From Thiomicrorhabdus sp. (GTDB taxonomy: Bacteria > Pseudomonadota > Gammaproteobacteria > Thiomicrospirales > Thiomicrospiraceae): a stretch of 6,692 nt of DNA. The notes under the pieces were generated by a model that worked only from the letters and a program-made list of their open reading frames with translations, did no database searches and was not told where the DNA came from. The stretch lies in contig JAKITH010000058.1 in assembly GCA_021648185.1 (NCBI GenBank), positions 1-6,692 on the forward strand. Direction: 5' to 3'. This document shows positions 5,812 to 6,692 of the stretch, piece by piece. The position numbers and the translations under genes were made by a program. Numbering within the stretch: position 1 is the first letter of the stretch; each line of letters opens with the position of its first letter.

Positions 5812-6141
5812 ATGTCATCAAAAGTGTATTGTTTAGCCCAGTTTTTACCCAAGCCAGGAAAAGAGGCGGCATTGTTTACGGTATTGCAACGCTTAGAGCC
5901 TAATACAACCCGTGAAGATGGCTGTCTTAAATACACCGTCACCCGACACATCAAGAGCCGCTTTGCCGAAGGAAGTAGTTTTCCAATTGTTTTTAATGAA
6001 GAATGGCAAACCATGGAAGCCTTTGAACAACACTGCCAACGAGAAGAAATCGTACATTTCTTTGAAACATATTGTCTTGCAGAAGATGGCTTAGCGCAAG
6101 ATTGGAATGTGTGTGTTTATACCGATAACCCTCCACTGTAA
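5812..6141 (+). CDS. ABM-family putative quinol monooxygenase, YgiN-like
   Basis: This 109-residue protein belongs to the antibiotic biosynthesis monooxygenase (ABM) superfamily of small dimeric ferredoxin-like alpha/beta barrels. The family pattern is visible. An opening strand KVYCLAQFLPKPGKEA (4-19) leads into helix LFTVLQRLEPNTTREDGCLKY (21-41) with the hallmark ExGCLxY. Strand IVFNEEW (59-65) carries the conserved Glu-Glu-Trp, and AFEQHCQREEIVHFF (70-84) has the usual His pair spaced about eight residues apart. Members include quinol monooxygenases and enzymes of unknown substrate, so the reaction is not assigned. An in-frame ATG at 5779 would add 11 residues. I prefer 5812 because the family usually begins a few residues before this strand and GAGA (5801-5804) lies seven nt upstream, whereas 5779 has no ribosome binding site. 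It is a single-gene unit ending in a clear terminator and is divergent from the nuclease. Confidence 0.85.
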   Translation: MSSKVYCLAQFLPKPGKEAALFTVLQRLEPNTTREDGCLKYTVTRHIKSRFAEGSSFPIVFNEEWQTMEAFEQHCQREEIVHFFETYCLAEDGLAQDWNVCVYTDNPPL

Positions 6142-6161
6142 CTATTTAGAGTTAATGACAT

Positions 6162-6199
6162 AAAAAAAGGAAGTGCCTAAAATAGACACTTCCTTTTTT
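6162..6199. terminator. Bidirectional rho-independent terminator
   Basis: GGAAGTG (6169-6175) and CACTTCC (6187-6193) form a perfect 7-bp stem with an 11-nt loop. They are flanked by seven A (6162-6168) on the left and six T (6194-6199) on the right, so the stem extends to 13 bp through A-T pairs. The T-run serves the ABM gene (stop at 6141), and the mirrored A-run gives a U-run for the convergent minus-strand gene ending at 6227. This is the textbook form of a shared terminator between convergent genes. Confidence 0.92.
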
Positions 6200-6226
6200 A
6201 CCAACTAAAACAACATTAGAAAGAGA

Positions 6227-6692
6227 TTATTCGTTTAAATAGCCTCCGCTTTCATACTCATCCTGTTCATCAAATGGTGTATCAAGCACCATCGCCACCT
6301 CAAGTTGAGTCACTTGACAATTATCATTGTCAGAAGAGGAGTGATCATCACCCTCGTCTGAGTCAGAATCTTTATCATCATGGTCATCATCATGATGGTC
6401 TTCATCAGAATCGTCCTCTTCAATAAAGGCTAAGTAGTCATTTAAGCTCTCTTCGGATACATCTGAATCAGAGATCAATTCACTTAAATCCAACATTTCT
6501 GGTTCATGAGAGTTATCTTCTGGTTCAGCCATATATCCTGACATAAATATGACCTCTTCATTCACCATTAATCCTGAATATTCAGAATCCATACAGTGAC
6601 CATCATCAACAATCAATGGAGAACTAAACCCTGTTGAACCATCTAGATCGGAACCATCAATAGTAATCGTTAAAGTCGTTGTACTACTGTCA
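6227..6692 (-). CDS. C-terminal part of a probable type I-secreted repeat protein
   Basis: The stop codon is at 6227-6229 and the frame stays open to the right edge (last full codon 6689-6691), so these 154 codons are the end of a larger gene. A TTG at 6614-6616 is internal and not a credible start. The first visible residues, DSSTTTLTITIDG, resemble the final strand of VCBS/cadherin-like repeats in giant adhesins. LDLSELISD followed by LNDYLAF resembles the start of the C-terminal target region of type I-secreted RTX-type proteins (VCA0849-like), whose usual form is DVLDLSDLL...LDNYL. It is then replaced by a 34-residue acidic stretch (6320-6421) with 16 Asp, 4 Glu and 4 His, and ends TPFDEQDEYESGGYLNE. 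Two Cys residues (GHCM, DNCQ) are unusual for such proteins. Likely exported to the cell surface or medium; family assignment is inference from short motifs. It ends at the shared terminator. Confidence 0.6.
   Translation of the reverse strand, partial: DSSTTTLTITIDGSDLDGSTGFSSPLIVDDGHCMDSEYSGLMVNEEVIFMSGYMAEPEDNSHEPEMLDLSELISDSDVSEESLNDYLAFIEEDDSDEDHHDDDHDDKDSDSDEGDDHSSSDNDNCQVTQLEVAMVLDTPFDEQDEYESGGYLNE
6320..6421 (-). repeat. Low-complexity Asp/His-rich coding stretch
   Basis: Thirty-four codons near the 3' end of the secreted-protein gene are built mainly of GAT, GAC, CAT and AGT/TCA-type codons. They give 16 Asp, 6 Ser, 4 Glu and 4 His with only one Lys. The plus strand shows it as runs of ATC/TCA trinucleotides. 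Such stretches can expand or contract by slippage in three-base steps, and acidic/His runs can bind divalent metals. Confidence 0.75.

Noticed and set aside
5793..6094. Two open frames (minus 5793-6014, plus 5912-6094) over the ABM gene
   Set aside because: Both overlap a recognised small domain protein in other frames and have no motifs.
6227..6616. A complete 129-codon gene starting at TTG 6616
   Set aside because: The frame is open to the window edge, the TTG has no ribosome binding site, and the upstream residues look like a secreted repeat domain, so the gene is partial.

Overview
The window looks like chromosomal DNA of a free-living gammaproteobacterium of moderate-to-low GC. The clearest anchors are the tail of an argininosuccinate lyase, an RsuA that closely resembles the gamma-proteobacterial enzyme, and a typical short Apt. 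A sulfur-oxidiser of the Thiomicrospira/Hydrogenovibrio/Thiomicrorhabdus type is my guess from general feel only; nothing here proves it.

Layout from left to right. The 3' end of argH (+) is followed by rsuA (+), a 16S rRNA pseudouridine synthase. Facing them is a minus-strand pair, apt then a membrane-bound diguanylate cyclase (two TM segments, HAMP, GAF, GGEEF with an intact I-site), separated by only 25 nt and probably one transcript. Divergent from apt is an unrecognised 135-residue gene (+). Its 3' end overlaps by 17 bp the end of a convergent minus-strand gene that encodes a kinase-fold protein with C-terminal Sel1 repeats. That protein lacks the catalytic Asp and the usual ATP-binding Lys, so it looks like a pseudokinase. 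Upstream of it, and downstream of the next gene, the 182-bp intergenic region is largely filled by a long imperfect inverted repeat (4717-4828). Next comes a membrane-anchored DNA/RNA non-specific endonuclease (-). Divergent from it is a small ABM-family putative monooxygenase (+), closed by a clear bidirectional terminator shared with the last gene. The last gene (-) is the 3' end of a larger secreted protein that runs off the right edge. Its open frame continues past the first plausible start to the window end, with a VCBS-like strand, a type I secretion-like C-terminal segment and an Asp/His-rich stretch.

Most of the window is housekeeping (arginine synthesis, rRNA modification, purine salvage) mixed with signalling (c-di-GMP, pseudokinase-Sel1) and surface or secreted functions (anchored nuclease, exported repeat protein). 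No mobile-element gene, CRISPR array, tRNA or rRNA was seen, and no gene-free stretch exceeds 300 bases. The items most worth a second look are the pseudokinase-Sel1 protein, the intergenic hairpin element, the acidic tail of the secreted protein, and a hairpin that could hide the ribosome binding site of the nuclease.
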